From the IMG/VR virus record IMGVR_UViG_3300033146_001127, positions 1 to 64,000 of that record: a stretch of 64,000 bases of DNA; one strand, written 5' to 3'. Position 1 is the stretch's first letter; each line of letters opens with the position of its first letter. Positions 7,346-15,379 of the stretch are shown piece by piece. A program made the position numbers and the translations under genes. Source of the DNA: a virus. A model generated the notes under the pieces. It searched no databases and was not told where the DNA came from. It was given only the letters and a program-made list of their open reading frames with translations.

Positions 7346-8206
7346 CTATGAAAAGAAATAGTCAAATGAAAATGGAATCTCATTTTTCAGTCTTAATTTT
7401 GTAATATCAATATACTCAGATACTTTATCAAATCCAATAAAATTTCGTTTTAATTTTTTGGAGGCAACAGCAGTAGTTCCAGAACCCAAAAAATAATCAA
7501 CTATTAAATCATTTTCATTTGATGAGGCAATAATACATTTTTCAACTAAATCTAATGGTTTTTGTGTTTGATGTTTTTGATATTTATTTTCTGGTGTTCT
7601 TTTTGTTTTTGCATAACTTCTTACTTCTTTTGAAGACCAAAAAGGTATAGTATGTTCTGTCCATAGATTACCTTGATGTGTTAATCTAACTTTTTTACCA
7701 TCATCATTAATCCACCAATCTTTAGGATTACCATTTTCATCTCTATATGGTGCAATAACTTCTTTTTCAATTTTAACATCATTTACATTAAATGTATAAT
7801 TATTTGATTTAGTTACAAACCAAATATCTTCATGCATTGATTTCCAATTGAAATTAGAACCTCTTCCTTTATCTCGTTTCCAAGTAATTCTATTCTGTAT
7901 AATGAATCCAGATTTTTCTAATAATAATTGGAATACACCTGAATGTCTCCAATCAATACAAACATATGCAGAACCAGTTATTTTGAGTTGATGATACATT
8001 AATAACATCCATTGTTCAACCCAATTATAATAGTCTTCATTATTTACCCATTGATTATCCCAACTTTTTCTATCATTCTTGTTATTTGAATTTCCACCTT
8101 TTCCAGTAATATAATATGGTGGATCAACAAAAAATAAATCAACAGATTCTTTTTGGATGTATTCATTACTATTAAGACAATCATTATTAATCAAATTACA
8201 TATCAT
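7346..8206 (-). CDS. beta-class adenine-N6 DNA methyltransferase
   Basis: A 286-residue methyltransferase with catalytic VDPPYY at 27-32, a target-recognition middle, HQTQKPLDL and the SAM-binding DYFLGSGTT in the last quarter. This is the third copy of a nuclease plus methyltransferase arrangement: its first 11 bases overlap the end of 8196-8819. DPPY suggests adenine N6 methylation, but the sequence specificity is unknown. Confidence 0.88.
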   Translation of the reverse strand: MICNLINNDCLNSNEYIQKESVDLFFVDPPYYITGKGGNSNNKNDRKSWDNQWVNNEDYYNWVEQWMLLMYHQLKITGSAYVCIDWRHSGVFQLLLEKSGFIIQNRITWKRDKGRGSNFNWKSMHEDIWFVTKSNNYTFNVNDVKIEKEVIAPYRDENGNPKDWWINDDGKKVRLTHQGNLWTEHTIPFWSSKEVRSYAKTKRTPENKYQKHQTQKPLDLVEKCIIASSNENDLIVDYFLGSGTTAVASKKLKRNFIGFDKVSEYIDITKLRLKNEIPFSFDYFFS

Positions 8207-8819
8207 TTGTTAATTCATCCAATTTTTGTTGATACTTATTTTTAGTTTTAATATATTTTTCAATTTGTTTGTCCAAAAAGACGATATATTTTTTTAACAT
8301 TGTAACATGAAACTTTTCTTTAGTTGCCGAAGTTTCATCTAAACTATTTTCATTATTAAGATTTTTTATTTGAAGTTGACCGTTACCTAAATTTCCAATA
8401 CCTAAATATTGTTCATCTAAATCAAATAAATTAATAACCTTAATCTTAATATCTTCAACCATATTTTCAATAATACGATATTCACAAATGACATATATAA
8501 GATTTTCATTTTTTTCATCTAAAAGATTGAATAGTTTTTTCATGGAAATGAGATTCGGCATAGACATTTTTGCATCTTTATTGTGTGTCTTACAATCAAC
8601 ATATAAAGTTATTTCATTGTTTATATAGATGACACAATCACCAGTTGCCTTTTTACCAACATCATCATTGAATGTATACTTTTCATCTTCACATAATTCT
8701 TTAATTTTTTGATTGAGTTTATATTCAATAAGATCTCCAATACTTCTTTGTTGTGTTCCATTGGAAATTTCAAAGTTGGGGATTATAATTTTTTTAATTT
8801 CACTGATGATATTTTTCAT
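8196..8819 (-). CDS. PD-(D/E)XK nuclease-like protein, putative restriction endonuclease
   Basis: I start it at MKNIISEIKK (AAGAAAGA upstream); the longer frame runs into the promoter leader. Of 207 residues, the core is GD (D61) followed on the next strand by VDCK with D75 and K77, a D-x13-D-x-K centre like that of type II enzymes of the HincII kind. The C-terminus is a lysine-rich coiled coil. It precedes and overlaps the methyltransferase 7346-8206 behind its own promoter, as expected for a restriction-modification pair. Confidence 0.6.
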   Translation of the reverse strand: MKNIISEIKKIIIPNFEISNGTQQRSIGDLIEYKLNQKIKELCEDEKYTFNDDVGKKATGDCVIYINNEITLYVDCKTHNKDAKMSMPNLISMKKLFNLLDEKNENLIYVICEYRIIENMVEDIKIKVINLFDLDEQYLGIGNLGNGQLQIKNLNNENSLDETSATKEKFHVTMLKKYIVFLDKQIEKYIKTKNKYQQKLDELTNDM

Positions 8820-8863
8820 ATTATATCTTTCTTTGACGAGGGTTATCACCAACCTACAATATA

Positions 8864-8892
8864 ATAATACTATAATTATTAAATAATGTCAA
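8864..8892 (-). promoter_or_regulatory. conserved early promoter, site 5
   Basis: TTGACA, 17 bases, TATTAT on the minus strand with the leader GTAGGTTGGTGATAACCC, ahead of the pair 7346-8819. Confidence 0.82.
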
Positions 8893-8962
8893 GATAATTA
8901 ACTTTATTATCTTCCAGCATTTTGTGAAATAGATATGCAATTCTTTCATCTTGTTCGGACAT
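8879..8962 (-). CDS. possible 27-aa peptide
   Basis: An open frame MSEQDERIAYLFHKMLEDNK... ends inside early promoter site 5. It has no clear ribosome site. The sequence looks protein-like, but the frame could be chance or a remnant. Confidence 0.25.
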   Translation of the reverse strand: MSEQDERIAYLFHKMLEDNKVNYLDII

Positions 8963-8973
8963 TAAAACTTTTG

Positions 8974-9258
8974 TTATAATTCATCCTCATTAATAACTTC
9001 TTGATATACAGTGTTATATTTAATTTTAAGATTTTTTAATTCTTCTCTTAATTTAATTTTATTAACTACATTATAATTTTCACTAGGCATTTTCATTTGT
9101 AATATTTCTATTTGTTCATGTAAATCAATTTCTCTTTTTGCCATAACACAATCACAGAAAGTATAATCATATCTTGTATATTCATCAAACTCATAATCTT
9201 TTAATGCTTCCTTACCACAATATACACAATGATCAAATAGTGTTTTTGTATTTCTCAT
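8974..9258 (-). CDS. zinc-binding helical protein, 94 aa
   Basis: The N-terminal third has CVYCGKE and CDC, four cysteines able to bind zinc. The rest is a heptad-like helix (LHEQIEILQMKM, LREELKNLKIKY). Its ATG directly follows the stop of the methyltransferase 9259-10332, so it is its operon partner. It may be a nucleic-acid-binding accessory, but no family is recognised. Confidence 0.7.
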   Translation of the reverse strand: MRNTKTLFDHCVYCGKEALKDYEFDEYTRYDYTFCDCVMAKREIDLHEQIEILQMKMPSENYNVVNKIKLREELKNLKIKYNTVYQEVINEDEL

Positions 9259-10332
9259 TTATTTTTCCTTTATAAAAATGAATATTGGTTCGTATTTATG
9301 TCCACCAACCCTAATTTTAGAAAGTGTTAATTTCCATGTATCAACTAATCTAAAGCCTTGATGATTGATAACATCTACAGCATAATCTTCTAAGTCAGGA
9401 AAAGATTTTACATTTGCTATATTTAATGCTAAGAACTTATCACATTTTAATGATGTATGACAATTCTTAATTGTTGGTTTTAGAAAATATTCAATCCAAT
9501 CATTTTTAGTTTTATATTTTTGAAATGATTGATTACTATCATATGAATATTTTTCAGTATCAAAATAAGGTGGTGAAGTAAAACAAAAATCAATAGTATT
9601 TGGTTCAAGATGGAAATCCTCAGAACCAATACGATGAATGGTTGCATTGATATTAAAGTCTTTCACCATTTCAACAAGACCATTATATGTTGGTGTTGAT
9701 GGGTCTGTTCCAATATATTTGATATTTGATATTGATGCGCCTAATAATCTTCCACCAAAACCAGAAGACATATCCCATACAACATCATCTGGATTACAGA
9801 AGTGTTGATATATTGCTGCTGCGGCTGTAGGTCTGAAATTACTAACAGATTGAACACCAGAATATATCTTTAACATTTTTCTTATGCCATTATCAGATAC
9901 ATTATCACCAAATCTCAATCTCTTTTTTATTACTTTTCTGAATATCTCATCATCATTAAATGCTTGTAATGGAGTCATCATATTGTTACATTGAACATCC
10001 CATGAATGGGGCATATAAGACCAAGCAAGAGATAATCCATGCATTGTTTGTTTGATTGTTTTTGTATTATAATCAAATATACGATTTATATCAAAAGATT
10101 TTAATTTATCATATTCTTTATGTCTAAATTGCATATCAGTAGGAAAATAAGGGAATCCATATTCTCTGTAATGATTAAAGATATCATCCACAAATAGATT
10201 CAATTCTCTTTCATTAAAATCTTCCCAATAAGTTTTACGATATGAATTGCCTGTAGGACATTTATCATAAAATGATTGGTTACTATTAAATATTGTATTA
10301 AATAAATTATTCAAATATATCTTACCCACCAT
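9259..10332 (-). CDS. SPPY-type DNA methyltransferase-like protein
   Basis: A 357-residue protein with a SAM-binding segment VWDMSSGFGGRLLGAS near 185-200 and the catalytic-type FTSPPY at 251-256. SPPY usually marks cytosine N4 or some adenine N6 methyltransferases. The first 180 residues are an additional helical domain with FRPTAAAAIY just before motif I. No nuclease partner adjoins it, unlike the three methyltransferases downstream. It could modify DNA or RNA. The ATG lacks a clear ribosome site. Confidence 0.75.
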   Translation of the reverse strand: MVGKIYLNNLFNTIFNSNQSFYDKCPTGNSYRKTYWEDFNERELNLFVDDIFNHYREYGFPYFPTDMQFRHKEYDKLKSFDINRIFDYNTKTIKQTMHGLSLAWSYMPHSWDVQCNNMMTPLQAFNDDEIFRKVIKKRLRFGDNVSDNGIRKMLKIYSGVQSVSNFRPTAAAAIYQHFCNPDDVVWDMSSGFGGRLLGASISNIKYIGTDPSTPTYNGLVEMVKDFNINATIHRIGSEDFHLEPNTIDFCFTSPPYFDTEKYSYDSNQSFQKYKTKNDWIEYFLKPTIKNCHTSLKCDKFLALNIANVKSFPDLEDYAVDVINHQGFRLVDTWKLTLSKIRVGGHKYEPIFIFIKEK

Positions 10333-10363
10333 AAAATTAAAATATGTAACTTAAACCATAAAA

Positions 10364-10421
10364 TGTATCGTATAATATACATTTACCCATAGACAACTGG
10401 AATTGTATATTATACGATACA
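10364..10421. repeat. 18-bp perfect inverted repeat
   Basis: TGTATCGTATAATATACA at 10364-10381 is the exact reverse complement of 10404-10421, with 22 bases between. It lies upstream of the methyltransferase start (10332). It could be an operator, a two-way promoter element or a hairpin. Both arms contain a TATAAT-like core. Confidence 0.8.
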
Positions 10422-10449
10422 ATATTTTAATGAATTGTTATATTGTCAT

Positions 10450-10683
10450 TCATTTTGAACCACGACATGAACCAAAAAGAACAGAAATGGCAATGACGGC
10501 AATATAAGACCAAAATGTATGTGGAATATAAAGAGTTGAACCTGCCATTTCAGCAAGAGTATTAAATCCCCACAATACAACCATTGGGGTAATACAAAAC
10601 AATCCAATAATAAGTAGAATAAGTAAAATAATAAGACAAAAACCTAAAAATCCTTCACCAACACTTCTAAAATTAATATTCAT
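10450..10683 (-). CDS. small membrane protein with two predicted helices
   Basis: Seventy-seven residues with hydrophobic segments at about 14-42 (FLGFCLIILLILLIIGLF) and 58-71 (WSYIAVIAISVLF), likely in the inner membrane. The ATG has AGGAGATAAA upstream and it follows the gene at 10702 in the same direction. Function unknown. Confidence 0.7.
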   Translation of the reverse strand: MNINFRSVGEGFLGFCLIILLILLIIGLFCITPMVVLWGFNTLAEMAGSTLYIPHTFWSYIAVIAISVLFGSCRGSK

Positions 10684-10701
10684 TTTATCTCCTATGTGTT
10701 A

Positions 10702-11061
10702 TCAATCAATGTAATCCCAAACATACAATTTTTTGATGCCATATTGGTTTGCCAAAACATCATATGCGGCACGAGCCATGGCAACCTTCAATCCATGTTC
10801 TTGACGACCACTATAAGTAGTATTCAATGGAACAGTGGCAGCACCAAATGGTTTATATTGTTTCAGATATTTTGCAAAACGAGTTCGCCCATCATCACAA
10901 CGAACATGAGCATTTCCACATAAATCCAACATGGGTGAATCTTCATAACCACGAACGACATATTTTGGTTTTGCATTTGCCATCCACTCATCACCAGCTT
11001 TTTGTGCTGCTTTAGAAGCCTCATCAATAGCGATTGCGAAGTTAATTTTTTTGACAGCCAT
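10702..11061 (-). CDS. hypothetical early protein, 119 aa
   Basis: Begins MAVKKINFAIAIDEASKAAQ and has a compact, well-composed sequence (VRCDDGRTRFAKYLK, MARAAYDVLANQYG). First gene behind early promoter site 6. I do not recognise a family. Confidence 0.75.
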   Translation of the reverse strand: MAVKKINFAIAIDEASKAAQKAGDEWMANAKPKYVVRGYEDSPMLDLCGNAHVRCDDGRTRFAKYLKQYKPFGAATVPLNTTYSGRQEHGLKVAMARAAYDVLANQYGIKKLYVWDYID

Positions 11062-11106
11062 AATTTTCTCCTAAAAGAAAAAGGGTTATTACCAACTTAC
11101 ATATTG

Positions 11107-11135
11107 ATAATAACCCTTTTGAAGAATAATGTCAA
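11107..11135 (-). promoter_or_regulatory. conserved early promoter, site 6, with dyad
   Basis: TTGACA, 17 bases, TATTAT on the minus strand and the leader GTAAGTTGGTAATAACCC. The spacer is identical to site 3 and GGGTTATTA pairs with TAATAACCC. Confidence 0.82.
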
Positions 11136-11137
11136 GG

Positions 11138-11509
11138 TTATTTTTCCATATCCTTGAAGTATCCAAATGGAAGATGATATTCCCAACACATATGGTCATA
11201 ATCATACCAATCATCACCTTCAGCATCAACAAGATATTTGATGGCTTTATCACGGACACAAGAACACATTTCCATGATTTCACCAACCATCTTTTCAAAC
11301 TTCTTAATAGCGGCTTTTTCAGCCTCTTTTTCCCTGTCAATCTCAATCTCAAGTTCCTTATAAAGAAACTCAAGCTCCTCTTTCAGTTGTTCTACTGACA
11401 TCTCATTGTAACGGAAATGTGGACGAACACCATAAACATCCTTATGAACATCTGAGAGAGTGGTATGTAATTGTTCTTCTTCTGTCAACTCATCCCAAGA
11501 TTTGAACAT
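11138..11509 (-). CDS. hypothetical early coiled-coil protein, 123 aa
   Basis: Begins MFKSWDELTEEEQLHTTLSD. Residues 38-80 are a long Glu/Lys-rich helix likely to form a coiled coil, followed by an aromatic, acidic C-terminus (DDWYDYDHMCWEYH). AGGAGATT precedes the ATG. Small WDELT-type proteins are common in phages, with unknown role. Confidence 0.72.
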   Translation of the reverse strand: MFKSWDELTEEEQLHTTLSDVHKDVYGVRPHFRYNEMSVEQLKEELEFLYKELEIEIDREKEAEKAAIKKFEKMVGEIMEMCSCVRDKAIKYLVDAEGDDWYDYDHMCWEYHLPFGYFKDMEK

Positions 11510-11554
11510 AATAATCTCCTAAAAGAAAAAGGGTTGTCACCAACTCACAAACCT

Positions 11555-11583
11555 ATGATAACCCATATTTGAAATGAAGTCAA
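11555..11583 (-). promoter_or_regulatory. conserved early promoter, site 7, with dyad
   Basis: TTGACT, 17 bases, TATCAT on the minus strand and the leader GTGAGTTGGTGACAACCC. The same spacer occurs at 21478-21506. Confidence 0.8.
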
Positions 11584-11586
11584 GAG

Positions 11587-11913
11587 TTATATTTCAAATA
11601 AATCATCTTCCAATTTTATATGATTAGGTGAATATTTTTCAACCATTTTTTCATGACCTTTTATTGCATCTTCTAATGTCGTATATCTATCCATATCAAT
11701 ATCTTCACCATCTATATCAAAAACCATTGTTTCAAATAGAATTGGTTTGTCATAAAGATAACCATATTCCATACCAAGAAAAACTGTTGAGATTAAATTA
11801 TTTTTAACATAAGATTGTTTGAGGTTTCTATTTTTGTCAATTGATTTTGCCCATTCATAAACATCAGTTGTTTTTGATATTTTACCATCTTCTAATTTAT
11901 ATAAATTATCCAT
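11587..11913 (-). CDS. hypothetical early protein with C-terminal DDLFEI tail
   Basis: A 108-residue protein starting MDNLYKLEDGKISKTTDVYE. It ends KLEDDLFEI, the same last six residues as the unrelated-looking protein at 7028-7333. That tail resembles a sliding-clamp-binding peptide. Its ATG overlaps the stop of the phosphoesterase gene by one base (TAATG), so the two are coupled. Confidence 0.72.
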   Translation of the reverse strand: MDNLYKLEDGKISKTTDVYEWAKSIDKNRNLKQSYVKNNLISTVFLGMEYGYLYDKPILFETMVFDIDGEDIDMDRYTTLEDAIKGHEKMVEKYSPNHIKLEDDLFEI

Positions 11914-12464
11914 TATGGCATACTTCCATTTAACATTAAATTTTTATTATGTTCTAACATTGATTTTTCATTATCAATTACATCTTTCAGATCATCCCAT
12001 TCAATTGGCATAAAACCATGTGGGTCAACACCACAATCCAATGAACCAGTAACACCTTTGAGATTACCATGTGAATGACCAAACAAATGATATACACCAT
12101 AATGAACTTGTGGCCAAACTAAATGTGCATAATGGGAAATATAAACCAAATCATTTCCAATAGGAACTAAACTTGTTTCCTTGACATTATCAAATATTTT
12201 TATCAATTCTTTTTTGTGTCTATAATCATGATTACCGAGAATCAAATAATGTTTCTTTCCATTTAATCTATCCAACCACTTTTTAGGATTCCCACCAAAA
12301 CAAAAATCACCTAAATGATAAACAACATCTTTATTAGTAACCATTTTATTATGATTTTCAACCAATGTTTCATTCATTTCTTCAACAGATGAAAATGGTC
12401 TATTACAATACTTGATAATATTTTTATGGTCAAAATGTTGGTCACTAGTAAAAAATACACTCAT
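11913..12464 (-). CDS. calcineurin-like metallophosphoesterase
   Basis: A 183-residue two-metal phosphoesterase with the full motif set: SDQH (D8, H10), LGDF near 51, GNHD near 77, a histidine in ISHYAH near 109 and GHSHG near 129. Proteins of this size and type are common in phages and bacteria and hydrolyse phosphoesters of nucleotides or nucleic acids; the substrate here is unknown. AGGAATTG precedes the ATG and it lies eight bases after the DGQHR gene. Confidence 0.88.
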   Translation of the reverse strand: MSVFFTSDQHFDHKNIIKYCNRPFSSVEEMNETLVENHNKMVTNKDVVYHLGDFCFGGNPKKWLDRLNGKKHYLILGNHDYRHKKELIKIFDNVKETSLVPIGNDLVYISHYAHLVWPQVHYGVYHLFGHSHGNLKGVTGSLDCGVDPHGFMPIEWDDLKDVIDNEKSMLEHNKNLMLNGSMP

Positions 12465-12472
12465 ATCAATTC

Positions 12473-13645
12473 CTATAAATGATATCGTTTGAAAGTATCA
12501 AAACCTGATACTAATTTATATTCAGGGTCAAAATATGTTCCATTAACAAATAATTCTTTTGCTGTATCGTATCCTGTAATTTTAATAGTATCTTCTGATT
12601 TTTTAATTTTTTCTGGATCAAAACTACCTAAGAAATTAAAAAATGATTTAATATTTTCAACATTATATTCTTTATCATTAGAAATTAATTCTTGATAGAT
12701 GTTAAAGAATACATTAGCAAATACTCGTAAAATATATTGATTTTCAATTTTATAATTACTAGGATTATTTTTGATATCACTATCACCCCAAACACTTTCA
12801 AGAAGTGCATCAAATGAATACTTAATGATTTTAACAATTTCATTGGATTGTTCATCAAAACTTTTTAGATAAAATTCATTATCTGATTTGTACATATCAG
12901 AAGTAATTCTATTATAAAAACTATCTAATGCTTTGCCATATGTAATAAGATATCTTGAATTAGTAGGAATACTATTTTCATAATTAATTTTTTTATACAT
13001 AAAATTATTAATATCAATATTACATCTTTCCATAACAATTTCAGTTACATATTTTTTCTTCTCATTCTTTTTCAAATCATCCCAATTCAATTCTCCAGAA
13101 TAGATTTTATTTATTTTAAGTTTATCCTTATATGATTCTGCTTCTTTTTTATTAATACCTTTTTGTTTACTATTGACATCACTATATGTTTTAATTTCTT
13201 CATCAATAGGTAATTTATCATACATTTGAAATACTAAATGATAATCATCAGTATTGAAGTTTTCATCACAAGTATTATATACATCAGCATAAGCTGCTAC
13301 TCTATGTTGTCCATCAATAATTGTAATTGATCGAAGATCATCAAGATCAATGTTACCATTTGGTTGATTTAAATCAATGTTTAATCCTTCACGGTAATTA
13401 CAAAGAATTGACGGAAATACACCATTACATTTACCTGATTTTATATCATTAGATAAGGCTAACTTTCGTGAATCACTTAGTGTTCTTTGATAATCAATAC
13501 CTGTTGGGTTATCTGGATCATGAACGGGGATATGTATTCTTCCTGTTTCAGATAAAATATTTATTTGTTCCATATTAAGAACAAAAAGAACACATATATT
13601 TCCTTGATTTTGAGTTAATGCATAATTAAAATTTTGATTTGACAT
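12473..13645 (-). CDS. DGQHR-domain protein (DndB/ParB-like superfamily)
   Basis: A 390-residue protein with DGQHR at 111-115, preceded by a strand (SITII) and followed by FQMYDKLPIDEEIKTYSDVNSKQKGIN. That layout is typical of DGQHR proteins related to DndB and distantly to ParB-type NTPase/nuclease folds, often linked to DNA modification loci. The neighbours (ABC-GNAT fusion upstream, methyltransferases downstream) fit such a role. CAGGAGAAT precedes the ATG and a sigma70-type promoter lies 30 bases upstream. Confidence 0.8.
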   Translation of the reverse strand: MSNQNFNYALTQNQGNICVLFVLNMEQINILSETGRIHIPVHDPDNPTGIDYQRTLSDSRKLALSNDIKSGKCNGVFPSILCNYREGLNIDLNQPNGNIDLDDLRSITIIDGQHRVAAYADVYNTCDENFNTDDYHLVFQMYDKLPIDEEIKTYSDVNSKQKGINKKEAESYKDKLKINKIYSGELNWDDLKKNEKKKYVTEIVMERCNIDINNFMYKKINYENSIPTNSRYLITYGKALDSFYNRITSDMYKSDNEFYLKSFDEQSNEIVKIIKYSFDALLESVWGDSDIKNNPSNYKIENQYILRVFANVFFNIYQELISNDKEYNVENIKSFFNFLGSFDPEKIKKSEDTIKITGYDTAKELFVNGTYFDPEYKLVSGFDTFKRYHL

Positions 13646-13674
13646 AAATTATTCTCCTGATTTTTTATAGTTAT

Positions 13675-13703
13675 ATAATATCAGAAATAATTTATAATGT
13701 AAA
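13675..13703 (-). promoter_or_regulatory. sigma70-type promoter
   Basis: TTTACA, 17 bases, TATTAT on the minus strand, immediately upstream of the DGQHR gene. It lacks the shared early leader. Confidence 0.65.
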
Positions 13704-14819
13704 CTATGAATTCAAAGTTTTTCCAATATATTCATGTGAGAAACAAACTCTATCTTTATGTTTCATTTTATATTTGTCTTCCTTTGTCTTCCTTGTGGTA
13801 TCATAATCTTTTCTTGATATACCATTCTTTGATGTTGGTCGCCAATTAGAAGAATGATTTCTATAATATCCTACTCTTGGATGGGATGTTTTGGCAAATA
13901 ATCTCCCACCTTCTTGTAAAACAATTTCACCAACACCTTCTGTTATTCTTGTTCCTATACCTAATCCTTGATAATCAGGTAAGACAACAGTTCTATGTAA
14001 TCTCCATCCATTTTTTATTGAACCATTTGGAAATGAAAGTATTGAAACAAATCCAATTATTTCATCATTCCATTTGACTATCCAACTTTGTGAACTTTTA
14101 TTGAATGTGTCGGAGAGATAGTGATGTTTGCTGAATAAATGCCAAACCTCTTGCCCGTAACAGGGGATAAGTTGTATTTCAATTGTTGGTGGTTGAAGAC
14201 ACCCCCTTGCCAATGTATTTGTATCAACATTATAAACCCAATCAGGTTGTAAATATTCAACAATATCATAATGACAAGAACAAAATATAATATTCTTTAA
14301 TCCTTGTTTATTGATATACTTTGATATACTTCTTGATGTAGATTTTGCCACATTTCTATCAACAACACTGGTAAACTCATCAATTAATGCATTGTTCATT
14401 AAGGATCTTGCCATATCAGCACGAAACTTTTGACCAGTTGATAATACATGATATGGTTTCATCCAATCAGGTATACTATTCAAACCAACTGCGGATAATT
14501 TATCAACAGCATCCTCATAATCCACAAAATGGGAACAGATAGCTTTATCATGTTCCCATTCTGGAATATATTGTTTACCTATTTTGTTTAGTATTGTAGA
14601 TTTACCTGAACCTGACGAACCTACAATAAGACCAATATTAAAATCTTTATCAAATTCAGGAAATTCAATATCATGAGTTATCACACCATTAAAATTAAAA
14701 TCAAACATCTCAGAAACTTTATTTGTAATTTCATCTTGTTTAATTTCAGTTTTTAGATGTATACCACCAAAATCAATTATCCCCATTCTTCCTATCTTCA
14801 ATCCTTTTTTTAGTTGCAT
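13704..14819 (-). CDS. ABC-type ATPase fused to a GNAT-like acetyltransferase domain
   Basis: A 371-residue fusion. The N-terminal half is an ABC ATPase without membrane segments: Walker A GSSGSGKST at 67-75, signature LSTGQ at 126-130, Walker B-like LIDEFTSVVD at 145-154 and an H-loop (CSCHYD). The C-terminal half has a GNAT-type core with RTVVLPDYQGLGIGTRI, then a conserved-looking HPRVGYYRN. Mu Mom, which makes a modified adenine, is also GNAT-like. A DNA- or tRNA-modification role is inference. It overlaps the upstream gene by 47 bases. Confidence 0.8.
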   Translation of the reverse strand: MQLKKGLKIGRMGIIDFGGIHLKTEIKQDEITNKVSEMFDFNFNGVITHDIEFPEFDKDFNIGLIVGSSGSGKSTILNKIGKQYIPEWEHDKAICSHFVDYEDAVDKLSAVGLNSIPDWMKPYHVLSTGQKFRADMARSLMNNALIDEFTSVVDRNVAKSTSRSISKYINKQGLKNIIFCSCHYDIVEYLQPDWVYNVDTNTLARGCLQPPTIEIQLIPCYGQEVWHLFSKHHYLSDTFNKSSQSWIVKWNDEIIGFVSILSFPNGSIKNGWRLHRTVVLPDYQGLGIGTRITEGVGEIVLQEGGRLFAKTSHPRVGYYRNHSSNWRPTSKNGISRKDYDTTRKTKEDKYKMKHKDRVCFSHEYIGKTLNS

Positions 14820-15009
14820 ATATAGATGATTCTGTTATTAACGTATAATCTGCTGATGTAATCATAGCATACATAATATCAGAACGAGAGTAACCTTCAT
14901 GAAAGAGTTTTTTAAGTTCGTCATCTAAAATTGATTTAAATTTATCCATCAAATAACTTCCGTTATCATTCATTGCAGTATATTCATTATAACAATTTTT
15001 ATTTTTCAT
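14773..15009 (-). CDS. hypothetical protein, 78 aa
   Basis: Begins MKNKNCYNEYTAMNDNGSYL; the C-terminal half reads like a helix-turn-helix or small helical domain (GYSRSDIMYAMITSADY). It overlaps the start of the ABC-GNAT gene by 47 bases in another frame, so the pair should be co-translated. No family is recognised. Confidence 0.6.
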   Translation of the reverse strand: MKNKNCYNEYTAMNDNGSYLMDKFKSILDDELKKLFHEGYSRSDIMYAMITSADYTLITESSIYATKKRIEDRKNGDN

Positions 15010-15024
15010 AATCTTTCCCCGCTG

Positions 15025-15234
15025 TTAATATTCACCTACAAAATTTATACGATATTTTGGTAATAAGGCATTATCCCATTTTCTAGGTGGATTAAAAAAT
15101 ATACCACTTTTTGTTATGTTATTGGTATATCCCTTTTCTGTTACATTACCATCATCATCAATCATAATATGATGTTGAATTGAATCAAAATAATGATATT
15201 TGACCTTTAGGATTGCGATATAATTCTTTGCCAT
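15025..15234 (-). CDS. hypothetical protein, 69 aa
   Basis: Begins MAKNYIAILKVKYHYFDS, a small beta-rich protein with a GNVTEKGYTNN loop. It lies 15 bases before the 78-aa gene in the same direction and just after the tRNA gene. Unknown function. Confidence 0.68.
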   Translation of the reverse strand: MAKNYIAILKVKYHYFDSIQHHIMIDDDGNVTEKGYTNNITKSGIFFNPPRKWDNALLPKYRINFVGEY

Positions 15235-15255
15235 AATATCATACCTTTCGTTTAA

Positions 15256-15331
15256 TGGTGGACCCCCTCGGACTCGAACCGAGATAAGACAAGTTATGAG
15301 CTTGCGGCTCTGCCAATTGAGCTAAAGGTCC
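15256..15331 (-). tRNA. tRNA with CAU anticodon (Met or lysidine-type Ile)
   Basis: A complete 76-base cloverleaf on the minus strand: acceptor GGACCTT/GGGGTCC with two G-T pairs, D-stem GCTC/GAGC, anticodon stem GCAAG/CTTGT around CTCATAA, T-arm CTCGG/CCGAG with loop TTCGAGT, discriminator A and an encoded CCA. CAU may read AUG or, after lysidine modification, AUA; AUA is frequent in these AT-rich genes. Confidence 0.95.
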
Positions 15332-15347
15332 AATTGATTATGTATGT

Positions 15348-15376
15348 ATATTACATTAACAATAATACAATGTCAA
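15348..15376 (-). promoter_or_regulatory. sigma70-type promoter for the tRNA
   Basis: TTGACA, 17 bases, TAATAT on the minus strand, ending 17 bases before the tRNA 5' end. Confidence 0.7.
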
Positions 15377-15379
15377 GAA

